NCBI RefSeq assembly: GCF_024220175.1
Contig: NZ_CP098502.1
Location: forward strand, 682,001 to 746,000
Reading direction: 5' to 3'
Source: Paraconexibacter antarcticus
GTDB taxonomy: Bacteria; Actinomycetota; Thermoleophilia; Solirubrobacterales; Solirubrobacteraceae
DNA length: 64,000 nucleotides
The position numbers and the translations under genes were made by a program. Positions 31,682 to 42,558 of the stretch are shown one piece after another; position 1 is the first letter of the stretch, and the number at the start of each line of letters is the position of its first letter. Under the pieces are notes generated by a model. The model was not told the DNA's origin, made no database searches, and saw only the letters and a list, made by a program, of their open reading frames with translations.

Positions 31682-32416
31682 TCAGGCGAGCAGCGCGGCC
31701 CGCGCGGCGGCGCGCTCGGCGGCGAGCCAGCGCTCGAGCCAGAGGCGGTCCTGCGGGCGCATCTGCACGAGCTGGACGCCGTGGCGCCCGGCCGACGCGC
31801 CGCGGCGCACCTCGCCGATGGCCTCGAGCGGCCGGTGCTCGTCGAGCATGACCTTCAGGCGGACGAGGTCCCCGCGCGACAGCTCGTAGGCCCCCGCGAC
31901 CGCGAGGCCCTGCTCGGAGACGTCCTCGGTGCGCGCGTGGACGGGGCGGGCGGTGCCGGGGTGGTGGATCGCGACGGCGCGCAGGACGTGGACGCGCTCG
32001 GCTCCGCGCCGCTCGGGGGCGGGCGCGGCCGCGTAGGCGGCGTGCACGTCGGCGGCGCGGACGGCGCGGCCGGGGGCAGGGGAACCCGCGGACCCGGCGG
32101 GGCCGGGCTCCGGCGCGGCGGGCCCCGGCGCACGCGGCGGCAGGTCCGGGACGGCGAGCAGCGCGTGGACGATGTCCGCCCGGAGCGTCCCGCGGCGGTC
32201 GGGGACGGCGAGCAGCGTCGCCTCGACGCGGCCGGGCGGGTCGGGCGGGAGCGACTGCAGGACGGCGGCCCGCCGGTGCAGCACCCGCGCGGGCGCGGGC
32301 GGCAGGCCGTTGAAGACGAGCTCGGCCGCGCCGGGGACCGCCCGCGCGACCCACGCCTCGACGGCGCCGAGGCCCGGCACGGTCAGCCGGACGCGTTCGG
32401 GCGTGTGCGGGTCCAC
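31682..32416 (-). CDS. PilZ-domain protein, candidate c-di-GMP receptor
   Basis: A 244-residue cytoplasmic protein. The N-terminal about 110 residues resemble a YcgR-like beta-barrel start (VRLTVPGLGAVEAWV). A Pro/Gly/Ala-rich linker leads to a C-terminal PilZ domain: RRGAERVHVLR supplies the Arg pair, and DVSEQGLAVAG matches the D-x-S-x-x-G motif, with VRLKVMLDE following. It probably binds cyclic di-GMP. GTG start. It is divergent from the alpha/beta hydrolase gene with 278 bp between starts. Confidence 0.8.
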   Translation of the reverse strand: MDPHTPERVRLTVPGLGAVEAWVARAVPGAAELVFNGLPPAPARVLHRRAAVLQSLPPDPPGRVEATLLAVPDRRGTLRADIVHALLAVPDLPPRAPGPAAPEPGPAGSAGSPAPGRAVRAADVHAAYAAAPAPERRGAERVHVLRAVAIHHPGTARPVHARTEDVSEQGLAVAGAYELSRGDLVRLKVMLDEHRPLEAIGEVRRGASAGRHGVQLVQMRPQDRLWLERWLAAERAAARAALLA

Positions 32417-32550
32417 GTCCGGGTCATCGGCCGGGAGCCGCGCGCCTTCACCGCGGGACGGCGTCGTGTCGCCTGACGGAGCGCCGTCGCGCCACCTTCC
32501 TCGTCGCGCGGGCGAGGGCGAGCCGGCCCGAGGTTGTGATCGGCCGCTCC

Positions 32551-32634
32551 CGGGTAGTCCGCTACCCGTCTGGGGTCCAACATAGTGTTGAACACGCTGT
32601 TCGAGCTGAGCGTTTGTGTGCCCAACACGGTGTG
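32551..32634. promoter_or_regulatory. Cluster of palindromes in the pilZ / alpha-beta hydrolase intergenic region
   Basis: The 278-bp gap is less GC-rich than its surroundings. It holds a hairpin CGGGTAG-tccg-CTACCCG (32551-32568), then overlapping palindromes CAACA-tag-TGTTG (32578-32590) and GTGTTGAACAC (32585-32595), and ACACGGTGT (32625-32633). The recurring AACAC/GTGTT half-sites look like operators for a dimeric repressor acting on the hydrolase gene. Confidence 0.4.
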
Positions 32635-32694
32635 CGACCCCGCTTTTGTGGGCGGAGCCCTCAAGGTCGGACCTCCAACTTGCCGAAGATCGAG

Positions 32695-33582
32695 ATGACG
32701 ATGCCCCATACAGCGCCCCGCCCCGCCGAAGTCCGCGACCTGGTCATCTCGTCCGGCCGCCGCGTGCGGGTCCGGAGCTGGACGGGCGTCGGACGGCCCC
32801 TCGTGCTGCTGCACGGCCTGCTCGACGACTCCGAGGGCTGGGTGCAGCTCGCCCGCGACACGCAGCGCCCCTGCTACGCCCTCGACCTCCCGGGCTTCGG
32901 CGCGTCGTCGCTGCCCTCGCGCCCGCGCATCAGCGCCTACGCCGAGGCGATCGTCGAGGCCATCGACCAGCTCGACGTCGACGGCTGCACGCTCGTCGGC
33001 CACTCCCTCGGCGGCGGCGTCGCCGCCGCGGTCGCCGAGCGCAGCGACAAGGTGTGGGCGCTCGCCCTGCTCGCGCCCGCCGGCTTCGGCGCGATCCGCA
33101 TCGCCGAGGCCATCAGCCTTCCCGTCGTCCGCAACGTCGCCGAGGCCGCCCTGCCGCTGGCGCTCGTCAACCCGCTGACGGTCACCGCCGCCTACGCGAC
33201 CTTCGTCGCCCACCACCGCCTGCCCTCGAAGGACCTCATGGACCGGGTGCGCCGCCGGGCGTGGAGCTCGGGCCCGGGCGTCCGCATGGCCGTCGAGGCG
33301 ATCGCCGCGGCCGGCCGCAGCGAGCGCTCCTTCACGAAGCGGCAGATCGCCTTCCATGGTCCCGTCGCCGCCCTCTGGGGCGAGCACGACGCGCTCGTCA
33401 ACCCCGGTCACCTCCCCGCGCTCCGCCGCGCCCTCCCGCAGGCGCACGCCGAGATCTGGCGCGGCATGGGTCACCACCCGCAGCGCGAGCGTCCCGCCGA
33501 CCTCGCCCACTTCATCGAGTCGCACGCGGTCACCGGCCGCAAGCGCAGCCGCCCGGCGCTGAAGGTCGAGCGGGCCGCCTAG
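32695..33582 (+). CDS. Alpha/beta-fold hydrolase
   Basis: A 295-residue hydrolase. The oxyanion segment VLLHGLLDDS, nucleophile elbow VGHSLGGG (Ser104), the acid in GEHDALV and the base His in GMGHHPQRERP form a complete triad. A lid region spans about 125-215. The fold is typical of esterases and C-C hydrolases; the substrate is unknown. ATG at 32695 or the in-frame ATG at 32701 may be used. The upstream palindrome cluster suggests regulated expression. Confidence 0.88.
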   Translation: MTMPHTAPRPAEVRDLVISSGRRVRVRSWTGVGRPLVLLHGLLDDSEGWVQLARDTQRPCYALDLPGFGASSLPSRPRISAYAEAIVEAIDQLDVDGCTLVGHSLGGGVAAAVAERSDKVWALALLAPAGFGAIRIAEAISLPVVRNVAEAALPLALVNPLTVTAAYATFVAHHRLPSKDLMDRVRRRAWSSGPGVRMAVEAIAAAGRSERSFTKRQIAFHGPVAALWGEHDALVNPGHLPALRRALPQAHAEIWRGMGHHPQRERPADLAHFIESHAVTGRKRSRPALKVERAA

Positions 33583-33656
33583 CCGGGCGCGGGATCCCGG
33601 CCGCCCTGTCGTCGCCCACCCGCGCCGCGGGGCCGGGCGCGGTCGGGGCGCCGGTG

Positions 33657-33662
33657 TAGCCT
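33657..33662 (+). promoter_or_regulatory. Candidate -10 hexamer (TAGCCT) for the FAH gene
   Basis: Lies 8 nt before the ATG at 33671. Confidence 0.4.
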
Positions 33663-33670
33663 GCCGTCGC

Positions 33671-34456
33671 ATGAAACTCGCGACCTTCCTGCCGCCCGGG
33701 GCCTCGACCGCCGTCGCCGGCGAGGTCCGGGGCGACGAGGTCATCGCGTTCGCCGGCGGTGAGTCGGTGGCCGACCGCCTCGCGAGCGAGGACCGCAGCC
33801 CCGCCACCGGGACCGCGTACCCGCTCGTCGAGGTGACGTTGCAGGCGCCCGTCCCCGCGCCGCGCTGCATCTTCGGCATCGGCCTGAACTACGCCGCCCA
33901 CGCGGCCGAGACCGGCGGCGAGGTGCCCGAGGCCCCGATCGTCTTCATGAAGCTCCCGTCGAGCGTCGTCGCCCCGGGAGGACCGATCGTCTGCCCGCCG
34001 GTCGTGCGCCGCCTCGACTACGAGGGGGAGCTCGGCGTGGTCATCGGGGCCGGCGGCCGCATCGGGGGCTACACGGTCGGCAACGACGTCTCCGCGCGCG
34101 ACCTGCAGCGCCGCGAGAAGCAGTGGACCCGCGCGAAGGGCTTCGACACGAGCTGCCCGTACGGCCCGTGGATCACGACCGCCGACGAGGTCCCGGACCC
34201 CGAGAACCTGCGCCTGCGCACCTGGGTCAACGGCGAGCTGCGCCAGGACACGTCGACGAGCGACCTCATCTTCGGCCCGCAGACGCTCGTCGACTTCATC
34301 GCCGAGACCTGCACGCTCGTCCCCGGGGACCTCATCCTCACCGGGACGCCGAGCGGCGTCGGCGCGGCGATGGACCCGCGCGTCTTCCTGCAGTCCGGCG
34401 ACGTCATCCGGATCGAGATCGAGTCGCTGGGGAGCATCGAACATGCCGTCGCCTGA
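33671..34456 (+). CDS. Fumarylacetoacetate hydrolase family protein
   Basis: A 261-residue FAH-fold enzyme. Hallmarks are GIGLNYAAHAAET, the metal-ligand block RLDYEGELGVVIG (two acidic ligands), GNDVSARDLQRREKQW, KGFDTSCPYGPW and LTGTPSGVG. Members hydrolyse or decarboxylate acylpyruvates and related diketo acids in aromatic catabolism; a housekeeping acylpyruvase or oxaloacetate decarboxylase role is also common. It overlaps the following peptidase gene by 14 bp. Confidence 0.92.
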   Translation: MKLATFLPPGASTAVAGEVRGDEVIAFAGGESVADRLASEDRSPATGTAYPLVEVTLQAPVPAPRCIFGIGLNYAAHAAETGGEVPEAPIVFMKLPSSVVAPGGPIVCPPVVRRLDYEGELGVVIGAGGRIGGYTVGNDVSARDLQRREKQWTRAKGFDTSCPYGPWITTADEVPDPENLRLRTWVNGELRQDTSTSDLIFGPQTLVDFIAETCTLVPGDLILTGTPSGVGAAMDPRVFLQSGDVIRIEIESLGSIEHAVA

Positions 34457-35960
34457 CCCGACGAGCACGGCGGGGACGCTCGAGGTCCTCCGCGAGCGGC
34501 TCGGAGAGCTCGACGACCTGCGCCACGCCTCGTCGCTCGCCGGCTGGGACGAGCAGACGATGATGCCGCCGGGCGGCGCGGCGGCCCGCGGCGAGGTGCT
34601 CGCGACGCTCGGCCGCCTCGCCCACGAGAAGCTCACCGACCCCGCGCTCACCGCGCTCCTCGACCGCCTCGGTGCCGCCGAGGACCTCGGCGAGACCGAC
34701 GCGCGGATGGTCGCGGCGGTCGCCCGCGACGCCGACCGCGCGCGGCGCGTCCCCGACCGGCTCATCGCCGACATCGCGCGCCAGACGACGCTCGCCCAGG
34801 TCGCCTGGCACGAGGCGCGGGCCGCCGACGACTTCGCGCTCTTCCGGCCGGCGCTGGAGCGCCACGTCGAGCTGCGCGGCGAGCTCGCGGCGTGCTTCCC
34901 CGAGGCGGCGCACCCGTACGACGCGCTGCTGCACAACTTCGAGCCCGACCTGACGACCGAGCGCGTGCGCACGGTGTTCGCGGAGCTCAAGGAGGGGCTC
35001 GTCCCGCTCATCCGCGAGATCGCGGCCGCCGGCCCGCCGCCGCGGCTCCCGGGCCCGTTCCCGGTCGAGCAGCAGCGGATCCTCGCCGCCGAGATCGCGC
35101 GCGCCCAGGGCTTCGACGACGAGCACTGGCGCCTGGATCTCGCCGTCCACCCGTTCGCGATGTCGCTCGGCAGCTCCGACATCCGCGTGACGTGCCGCTA
35201 CGACGAGTCCGGCCTCATGGGCCCGTTCGCGGTCATGCACGAGATCGGCCACGGGCTCTACGAGCGGCAGGTCGACCCGGCGCTCGAGCGGACGACCGTC
35301 GGCACCGGCGTGTCGCTCGGGATCCACGAGTCCCAGTCCCGGCTGTGGGAGAACCTCGTCGGCCGCTCGGAGGCGTTCTGGCGCCACTGGCACCCGCGGA
35401 TGCTCGAGCTCTTCGGGGCGGACGCCCTCGGCGGCACCGACCTCGCCGGGTTCCTGCGCGCCGTGAACGCCGTGCACCCGTCGCTCATCCGCGTCGAGGC
35501 CGACGAGGCGACGTACTCGCTCCACGTCATCCTCCGCTTCGAGCTCGAGGTCGCGCTCATGGAGGGGACGCTCGCCGTCGCCGACCTCGAGACCGCGTGG
35601 AACGAGAAGACGAAGGAGCTCCTCGGCCTCGACGTGCCGTCGGCGAAGGTCGGCGTCCTGCAGGACATCCACTGGGCGTACGGCGAGCTCGGCTACTTCC
35701 CGACCTACGCGATCGGGAACATCGTCGCCGCGCAGCTGTGGCAGGTCATCCGGCGCGACCTCCCGGGGCTCGACGACGACCTCGCCCGCGGCGAGACGCT
35801 CGCGCTGCGCGAGTGGCTGCGCGAGCACATCCACCGCCACGGCTGCCTCTACACGCCGGGTGAGCTGCTGCGGGGCGCGACGGGCGCCGACCTGGACGCC
35901 CGCCCGTTCCTCGAGCACCTCCGCGCGAAGTACTCCGCGCTGTACGGCCTGACGGCGTAG
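34443..35960 (+). CDS. M32-family (carboxypeptidase Taq) metallocarboxypeptidase
   Basis: A 505-residue cytoplasmic zinc carboxypeptidase. The family-specific start is LRHASSLAGWDEQTMMPPGGAAARGE. The zinc site is HEIGH (His266, Glu267, His270), followed by GIHESQSRLWENLVGRS, which provides the third ligand, and the downstream EVALMEGTL and YGELGYFPTYAIGN blocks. Length matches M32 enzymes. It overlaps the FAH gene and ends before a family B palindrome. Confidence 0.95.
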   Translation: MPSPDPTSTAGTLEVLRERLGELDDLRHASSLAGWDEQTMMPPGGAAARGEVLATLGRLAHEKLTDPALTALLDRLGAAEDLGETDARMVAAVARDADRARRVPDRLIADIARQTTLAQVAWHEARAADDFALFRPALERHVELRGELAACFPEAAHPYDALLHNFEPDLTTERVRTVFAELKEGLVPLIREIAAAGPPPRLPGPFPVEQQRILAAEIARAQGFDDEHWRLDLAVHPFAMSLGSSDIRVTCRYDESGLMGPFAVMHEIGHGLYERQVDPALERTTVGTGVSLGIHESQSRLWENLVGRSEAFWRHWHPRMLELFGADALGGTDLAGFLRAVNAVHPSLIRVEADEATYSLHVILRFELEVALMEGTLAVADLETAWNEKTKELLGLDVPSAKVGVLQDIHWAYGELGYFPTYAIGNIVAAQLWQVIRRDLPGLDDDLARGETLALREWLREHIHRHGCLYTPGELLRGATGADLDARPFLEHLRAKYSALYGLTA

Positions 35961-36032
35961 CGCCGGCGGGCGTCGCGCAGGCCGTGCGGCGGGCCGTGCG
36001 GCGCCCGCGTACCGGCGCCCCGCCCCGCCGAC

Positions 36033-36069
36033 TGACAGCTCAGGCCGACCTGTCCTGCGTCAGCTGTCA
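36033..36069. repeat. 37-bp palindromic intergenic repeat, family B, copy 1
   Basis: TGACAGCT and AGCTGTCA enclose 21 bp that include TCCTGCGT. The flanks GCCGA and TCGGC extend the stem on both sides of a C-C mismatch. It lies between the convergent M32 peptidase and clpP genes, so terminator activity is plausible. Confidence 0.7.
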
Positions 36070-36094
36070 CTCGGCGCGGGGCCGCGGCGGCGTT

Positions 36095-36679
36095 CTAGTG
36101 CGTCGTGAGGACCCGGTCGATGAGGCCGTAGTCCTTCGCCTGCTCGCTCGAGAAGAAGCGGTCGCGCTCCATGTCCTTGTGGACCTCCTCGATCGGCTTC
36201 CCGCAGTGCTTCGCGTAGATCTCGTCGATGCGCGCGCGCGTCTTGAGGATCTCGCGGGCGTGGATCTCGATGTCCGTCGCCTGGCCCTCGAAGCCGGGGG
36301 ACGAGGGCTGGTGGATGAGGATCCGCGAGTTGGGGAGCGCCATGCGCTTGCCGGGCGTCCCGCCGGCGAGCAACAGCGACCCCATCGACATCGCGATGCC
36401 GCAGCAGATCGTCGCCACGTCGGGCTTGATGAACTGCATCGTGTCGTACACCGCGAGCCCGGCGTAGATCGACCCGCCGGGCGAGTTGATGTAGATCGAG
36501 ATGTCCTTCTCGGGGTCCGCCGACTCCAGGTGCAGCAGCTGCGCGACGACGAGGTTCGCGAGCGTGTCGTCCACGGCCGAGCCGAGGAAGATGATGCGGT
36601 TGTTCAGCAGGCGGGAGAAGAGGTCGTACTCGCGGTCTCCGCGTGCGGTCCGCTCGACGACGGTGGGCACCAAGGGCAT
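36095..36679 (-). CDS. clpP: ATP-dependent Clp protease proteolytic subunit
   Basis: A 194-residue serine protease subunit that assembles as a tetradecamer and works with ClpX/ClpC ATPases. The catalytic triad is present: Ser98 in CGIAMSMGS, His123 in ILIHQP and Asp173 in MERDRFFS; also [20 protein letters not shown]. The N-terminus starts [11 protein letters not shown]. It is a single clpP with no ATPase gene nearby; many actinobacteria carry several ClpP paralogues, so this may be one of them. A TAGGCT hexamer is 6 nt upstream. Confidence 0.95.
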   Translation of the reverse strand: MPLVPTVVERTARGDREYDLFSRLLNNRIIFLGSAVDDTLANLVVAQLLHLESADPEKDISIYINSPGGSIYAGLAVYDTMQFIKPDVATICCGIAMSMGSLLLAGGTPGKRMALPNSRILIHQPSSPGFEGQATDIEIHAREILKTRARIDEIYAKHCGKPIEEVHKDMERDRFFSSEQAKDYGLIDRVLTTH

Positions 36680-36688
36680 GGGGGCAGC

Positions 36689-37687
<999 letters not shown>

Positions 37688-37694
37688 CCTTCTG

Positions 37695-37700
37695 ACCATA
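37695..37700 (-). promoter_or_regulatory. Candidate -10 hexamer (TATGGT) for the aldo/keto reductase
   Basis: Lies 7 nt before the ATG at 37687. Confidence 0.4.
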
Positions 37701-37757
37701 GGACGTGCGCAGCGGGTGCCGGACGGGCGGCGGCCCGGCGGGCGATGATGGGGGCGG

Positions 37758-38633
37758 ATGCCCCGCCGCCTGCCCGCCTGGTCGCTCGTCGTGACGGCCG
37801 CCGTGTCGATCCAGTTCGGGGCGGCGATCGCGGCGACGCTCTTCGACCGCGTCGGCCCCGCCGGGGTGAGCCTCCTGCGGCTCGGGTTCGCGGTGCCGGT
37901 CCTCCTGCTCGTCTGGCGGCCGTCGGTGCGCGGACAGCCCGCCGGCGCCCTCAGGCTCGCCGCGCTCTTCGGGCTCGTGCTCGGCGCGATGAACTTCTTC
38001 TTCTACCTCGCGCTCGACCGCATCCCGCTCGGCATCGCCGTGACGATCGAGTTCGCCGGCCCGCTGGCCGTCGCCGTCATCGGTTCGCGGCGCGCGGCGG
38101 ACCTCGCCTTCTCGGCGCTCGCCGCGTTCGGGATCGTCCTCTTGGCGTCCGCGCGCGGCGCGGGCTCGGGCTCCGGCGGCCTCGACCCGCTCGGCCTCCT
38201 CTTCATCGGCATCGCGGCGGCGTGCTGGGCGGGCTACATCCTCATCGCGCAGCGGGCCGGGCGCTACTTCACCGGTGGGCGCGGGCTCGCGCTCGCGTCG
38301 ATCGTCGCGGCGCTCGTCCCGCTCGGGCCCGGCGTCGTGCAGGGCGGCACCGAGCTGCTGCACCCGCTGCTGCTCCTCGCCGGCCTCGGCGTCGCGCTGC
38401 TCAGCACCGTCATCCCGTACTCGCTCGAGATGGAGTCGCTGCGGCACCTCCCCGCGAACGTCTTCGGCGTCCTCATGTCACTGGAGCCGGCGATCGCCGC
38501 CGTCGCCGGGTTCCTCATCCTCGGGCAGGCGCTCGGTCTGCGCGAGTGCGTCGCGATCGCCTGCGTCATCGTCGCGAGCGTCGGCGTCACTCGCGGGGCC
38601 GGGGCGGACGTCCCGCCGCCGGTCGAGGCCTGA
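37758..38633 (+). CDS. EamA-family exporter, RhtA-like
   Basis: A 291-residue membrane protein with ten predicted helices. The features [31 protein letters not shown] and, in the second repeat, [19 protein letters not shown] with [22 protein letters not shown] are characteristic of the RhtA threonine/homoserine exporter group. It may also export other small amino acids. A GATGAT hexamer is 8 nt before the ATG. The next gene, pgsA, starts 48 bp downstream in the same direction. Confidence 0.9.
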   Translation: MPRRLPAWSLVVTAAVSIQFGAAIAATLFDRVGPAGVSLLRLGFAVPVLLLVWRPSVRGQPAGALRLAALFGLVLGAMNFFFYLALDRIPLGIAVTIEFAGPLAVAVIGSRRAADLAFSALAAFGIVLLASARGAGSGSGGLDPLGLLFIGIAAACWAGYILIAQRAGRYFTGGRGLALASIVAALVPLGPGVVQGGTELLHPLLLLAGLGVALLSTVIPYSLEMESLRHLPANVFGVLMSLEPAIAAVAGFLILGQALGLRECVAIACVIVASVGVTRGAGADVPPPVEA

Positions 38634-38681
38634 GCGCGGGCGCGCCGCCGCCGCCCGGGCCTCATACTCCGCTCCGGTCCC

Positions 38682-39257
38682 GTGTTCACGCTGAACCTCC
38701 CCAACGCGCTGACGGTCTTCCGCATCCTGCTCGTGCCGGTGCTCGTCGTCGCGCTGCTCGACCAGACGCCCGGCGGCGACCTCGTCGCGGCCGTCGTCTT
38801 CGCGGTCGCGTCCATGACCGACGCGGTCGACGGCTACATCGCGCGCTCGCGGAACGCGATCACGAACTTCGGCAAGCTCATGGACCCGATCGCCGACAAG
38901 CTCCTCATCCTCGCGGCGCTCATGTCGCTCGTGAGCCTGAACCGCGTGGACGCCTGGGTCGCGACGGTCATCATCGCCCGCGAGTTCGCCGTCACCGCCA
39001 CGCGCATGGTCGCCACGCAGCAGGGCGTCGTCATCGCGGCGAACTGGTGGGGGAAGGTGAAGACGATGGTGCAGGTCGCGTGCGTCTTCTTCCTCATCGC
39101 GTTCACCGACTCGCCGACCTGGCTCGACATCCTCGTCTACCTCACCGTCGCGATCACCATCGTCTCCGGCATCGACTACTTCTTCGGGCTGCGGCGCCTC
39201 ATGCGCGAGGCCGAGGAGCGCCACCACCACAACGTCCACCCGGAGTCGTCCGCATGA
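38682..39257 (+). CDS. pgsA: CDP-diacylglycerol--glycerol-3-phosphate 3-phosphatidyltransferase
   Basis: A 191-residue integral membrane enzyme making phosphatidylglycerophosphate, the first committed step to phosphatidylglycerol and cardiolipin. The CDP-alcohol phosphotransferase signature is complete: Asp47 and Asp50-Gly51 in TDAVDGYIAR, Gly64, Asp68 and Asp72 in GKLMDPIADK. The opening NLPNALTVFRILLVP is typical of PgsA. Related phosphatidylinositol-type synthases share the motif, so the exact alcohol is inferred from similarity. The GTG start is the only one giving the conserved N-terminus. Its TGA overlaps the next ATG. Confidence 0.92.
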   Translation: MFTLNLPNALTVFRILLVPVLVVALLDQTPGGDLVAAVVFAVASMTDAVDGYIARSRNAITNFGKLMDPIADKLLILAALMSLVSLNRVDAWVATVIIAREFAVTATRMVATQQGVVIAANWWGKVKTMVQVACVFFLIAFTDSPTWLDILVYLTVAITIVSGIDYFFGLRRLMREAEERHHHNVHPESSA

Positions 39258-39664
39258 AGATCGCCGGTGCCCTCATCGCCCTCGCCTCCGTCATCACGGT
39301 CGTCGTCTTCGTCCTCGCGGTCGGGGCGTCCAAGGATGACCTCCCCGGGGACCTGCGCAGGTGCGTCCAGCGTGGTCAGGCGGTCGTCGTGCACGGCCCG
39401 GCGAACCTCGGCCCGGCGCGTCCGGAGATCGCGGCGAAGACGCTGACGAAGCTCCGCACGGTGAAGAAGGGCGGGGACACCGTCATCGTCATGCAGGGGC
39501 GGCAGTTCCGCCTCATGGTGCTCGCGAACGCGAAGTCGCCGACCCTCGCGGGGGACCTCCCGAAGCGCCTGTACGAGCACGCCGACGCGTTTCCGCTCGT
39601 CGCCCTCGAGGTCGACCCCACGAAGGGCGTCCTCAGCGGCTGCGCGGGCATCGTCGCCGGGTAG
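39254..39664 (+). CDS. Hypothetical membrane-anchored protein downstream of pgsA
   Basis: A 136-residue protein with one N-terminal hydrophobic helix (IALASVITVVVFVLAVG), probably an anchor or signal peptide, followed by a soluble domain with two Cys (RRCVQRGQ and SGCAGI) that could form a disulfide outside the membrane. It is cotranslated with pgsA through a 4-bp ATGA overlap. I do not recognise the family. Confidence 0.75.
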   Translation: MKIAGALIALASVITVVVFVLAVGASKDDLPGDLRRCVQRGQAVVVHGPANLGPARPEIAAKTLTKLRTVKKGGDTVIVMQGRQFRLMVLANAKSPTLAGDLPKRLYEHADAFPLVALEVDPTKGVLSGCAGIVAG

Positions 39665-39721
39665 CCGCCCGCGCGCCGCGGCGCGTCATCCGACGCACCG
39701 CCGGCGCCCGCTCGAGCGCGG

Positions 39722-40723
39722 TCAGCGGCGCCCGTCGAGCCACTCGCGCATCGACGTGTGGTGCGCGAGGTGCTCGCCCGACGCGAGCTCCTCGCGGAGC
39801 TCGCCGAGCAGCCCCGAGCGCTCCGCGACGACGTTGTGCTGGTGGATCGTCTCGAGGTTCTCCTGGCGGGCGGAGAGGAAGACGCCGTCGGGGAGGTCCG
39901 TGTACCGGTCGAGCGCGCCGCGCAGGGCCTCGCGCACGCAGTCCTCGACGAACCGCGGCCGGCTGTGCGCCTTCTCGACGACCGTGCCCTCGTCGCTGCG
40001 CTTCATCATCTCGTAGATCTCGGAGCTCATCGACTCCTCGACGATCGCGACGAGGTCCATCGCGTCGATGGTGATGTCCAGGCCCTCCGGGATCCCGATG
40101 TGGAGCGTGCCGAGGCCGCGCTGGTTGTGCGTCGCGACGGGGACCGACGCGAAGATCCGCTCGATCTCCTCCTCGCTGAATCCGTCCGCGGTGAGGCGCT
40201 CGTGCGCGCGCCCCTGCAGGACGCCCTGCGCACACGGGCACGCGGTCATGCCCTGCGCGGCGACGCCGACCATGCGGCGCGTGCCGGCCGCCGAGGCGAC
40301 CGCGCTGCCGTACAGCGTGTAGATCTCCTGCGTGGGGATCCCCGACACCGGCGCGGGCTTGTGCTCGGGGTAGCGCGCGGTGATCGTCACCTCGGCACGC
40401 AGCGCCTCCTGGCGGTCGCGCACGATCTCCGCGATGCGCTCGGCGAGCGTCTCCGCGCGGAACGCCGACTCGCCGAGGATGACCTCGCCGACGGCCTCGT
40501 TGACGACCTCCTCGAAGCGGCTCATGTGCGCGCCCTTCTGACGCGGGCCGAGGTCGACGAAGCACTCGAGCGTGGCGTAGAAGAGCTGCTCGCTCCCCGT
40601 GTCGTCGAGGATGCGGATGACCTTCTCCACACCGGTGACGCCGACGCGGGAGAGGGAGACCTGGAGCCCCGGCAGCGACGCCTGCACGTCGGGGCCGGAG
40701 AGGGCGGTGGGTGAAGGCTTCAT
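39722..40723 (-). CDS. folE2: GTP cyclohydrolase of the FolE2/MptA family
   Basis: A 333-residue type IB GTP cyclohydrolase. Family motifs are ECFVDLGPRQKGAHMSRF, VSGIPTQEIYTLYG, MTACPCAQG (carrying the predicted metal-ligand/catalytic Cys), ATHNQRG and SRPRFVEDCVREAL. Such enzymes use Zn or Fe and start tetrahydrofolate or, in archaea, methanopterin synthesis. The ACPCAQ form of the Cys motif seems closer to archaeal MptA than to classical FolE2 (LCPCSK); this is from memory. Its use without a neighbouring folate operon suggests it replaces FolE1. It is divergent from the sigma factor gene. Confidence 0.88.
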   Translation of the reverse strand: MKPSPTALSGPDVQASLPGLQVSLSRVGVTGVEKVIRILDDTGSEQLFYATLECFVDLGPRQKGAHMSRFEEVVNEAVGEVILGESAFRAETLAERIAEIVRDRQEALRAEVTITARYPEHKPAPVSGIPTQEIYTLYGSAVASAAGTRRMVGVAAQGMTACPCAQGVLQGRAHERLTADGFSEEEIERIFASVPVATHNQRGLGTLHIGIPEGLDITIDAMDLVAIVEESMSSEIYEMMKRSDEGTVVEKAHSRPRFVEDCVREALRGALDRYTDLPDGVFLSARQENLETIHQHNVVAERSGLLGELREELASGEHLAHHTSMREWLDGRR

Positions 40724-40960
40724 GGGCTGCTCCGAGGGTAGCGAGACACGGTGTCCGAGGCTCGTGTCTTGTGTGACTTGTGCTATCACTCCGGTACGGC
40801 TGCAAGCCCCTCCGGGATCGCCCGCAGAGGACATCGTGCTCAGCCATCGCGGGAACGCTCGCGACAAGTCGCCAAGTGCGCGCTCATGCAGGACCGCAGG
40901 ACATAGAGGGACATAGAGGAGGACGGGCCGCAACGACTGGGACCGTTCGCAACTGCCTGA
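40724..40960. promoter_or_regulatory. Divergent folE2-sigA intergenic region
   Basis: 237 bp without a gene, less GC-rich than the average. TGCTATCAC (40781-40789) has an extended -10 shape for the sigma gene. Near the start of sigA is a short direct repeat GGACATAGAG (two copies at 40899-40917). I see no riboswitch fold. Confidence 0.3.
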
Positions 40961-42115
<1,155 letters not shown>

Positions 42116-42153
42116 GCGTCACCCCGCTCTCCTTGAGGGAGGAGACCTGCGAT

Positions 42154-42177
42154 CGCCCCGTCCTCACCGGCGGGGCG
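42154..42177 (+). terminator. Hairpin downstream of sigA
   Basis: CGCCCCG and CGGGGCG form a 7-bp stem with a 10-nt loop, followed by TTCGTCGTT. It lies 39 bp after the sigA stop and is a reasonable intrinsic-type terminator. Confidence 0.5.
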
Positions 42178-42241
42178 TTCGTCGTTCCGGGGGCGGGGGG
42201 CGGGCCCGCGGGGGGTCCGGGGCGCCCGCGCGCGTGCCGAC

Positions 42242-42278
42242 TGACAGCTGACGCAGGGGAGTCCTGCGTGAGCTGTCA
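42242..42278. repeat. 37-bp palindromic intergenic repeat, family B, copy 2
   Basis: TGACAGCT and AGCTGTCA again enclose 21 bp. Here the interior ACGCAGG / CCTGCGT also pairs, and AC / GT extend outward, giving 17 paired bases with one G-G mismatch around a GGAGT loop. The 14 bases GCCGACTGACAGCT are identical to copy 1. It lies between the sigA terminator and tRNA-Tyr. Confidence 0.7.
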
Positions 42279-42393
42279 GTCAGGCCACGCCGGCCCGCCG
42301 AACGGGAACGTCGGCAGGGACCTCGTCGACCGGCGCGGGCACATCCCGCGGCACGCCGCGCGGCGCGGATGATCGCTACACTGCGCGGCCCCC

Positions 42394-42475
42394 GGCGGGA
42401 TTCCTGAGCGGTCAAAGGGGCGCGGCTGTAAACCGTGTGGCTCTGCCTTCGGAGGTTCGAATCCTCCTCCCGCCA
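42394..42475 (+). tRNA. tRNA-Tyr (anticodon GTA)
   Basis: Acceptor GGCGGGA (42394-42400) pairs with TCCCGCC (42468-42474), discriminator A. The anticodon loop is CTGTAAA with GTA at 42428-42430. A long class II variable arm is followed by a T arm with GGAGG-TTCGAAT-CCTCC. 82 nt; CCA is not encoded; no intron. Confidence 0.93.
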
Positions 42476-42558
42476 TCCCCGGCCCCCGGCCGGTCCCGGA
42501 CATCCGAGGACCGGCCGGGGGTCAGTCGTTCCCCGCCTGTCCCGGGGCCGGGCGCTCC

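Noticed and set aside
36033-36069. Family B palindrome as a TetR-type operator
   Set aside because: Both copies are at 3' ends of genes, not in promoters; terminator-like or repeat function fits better.
40899-40917. Direct GGACATAGAG repeat as an operator upstream of sigA
   Set aside because: Only two short copies close to the start codon with no symmetry; more likely chance or leader sequence.
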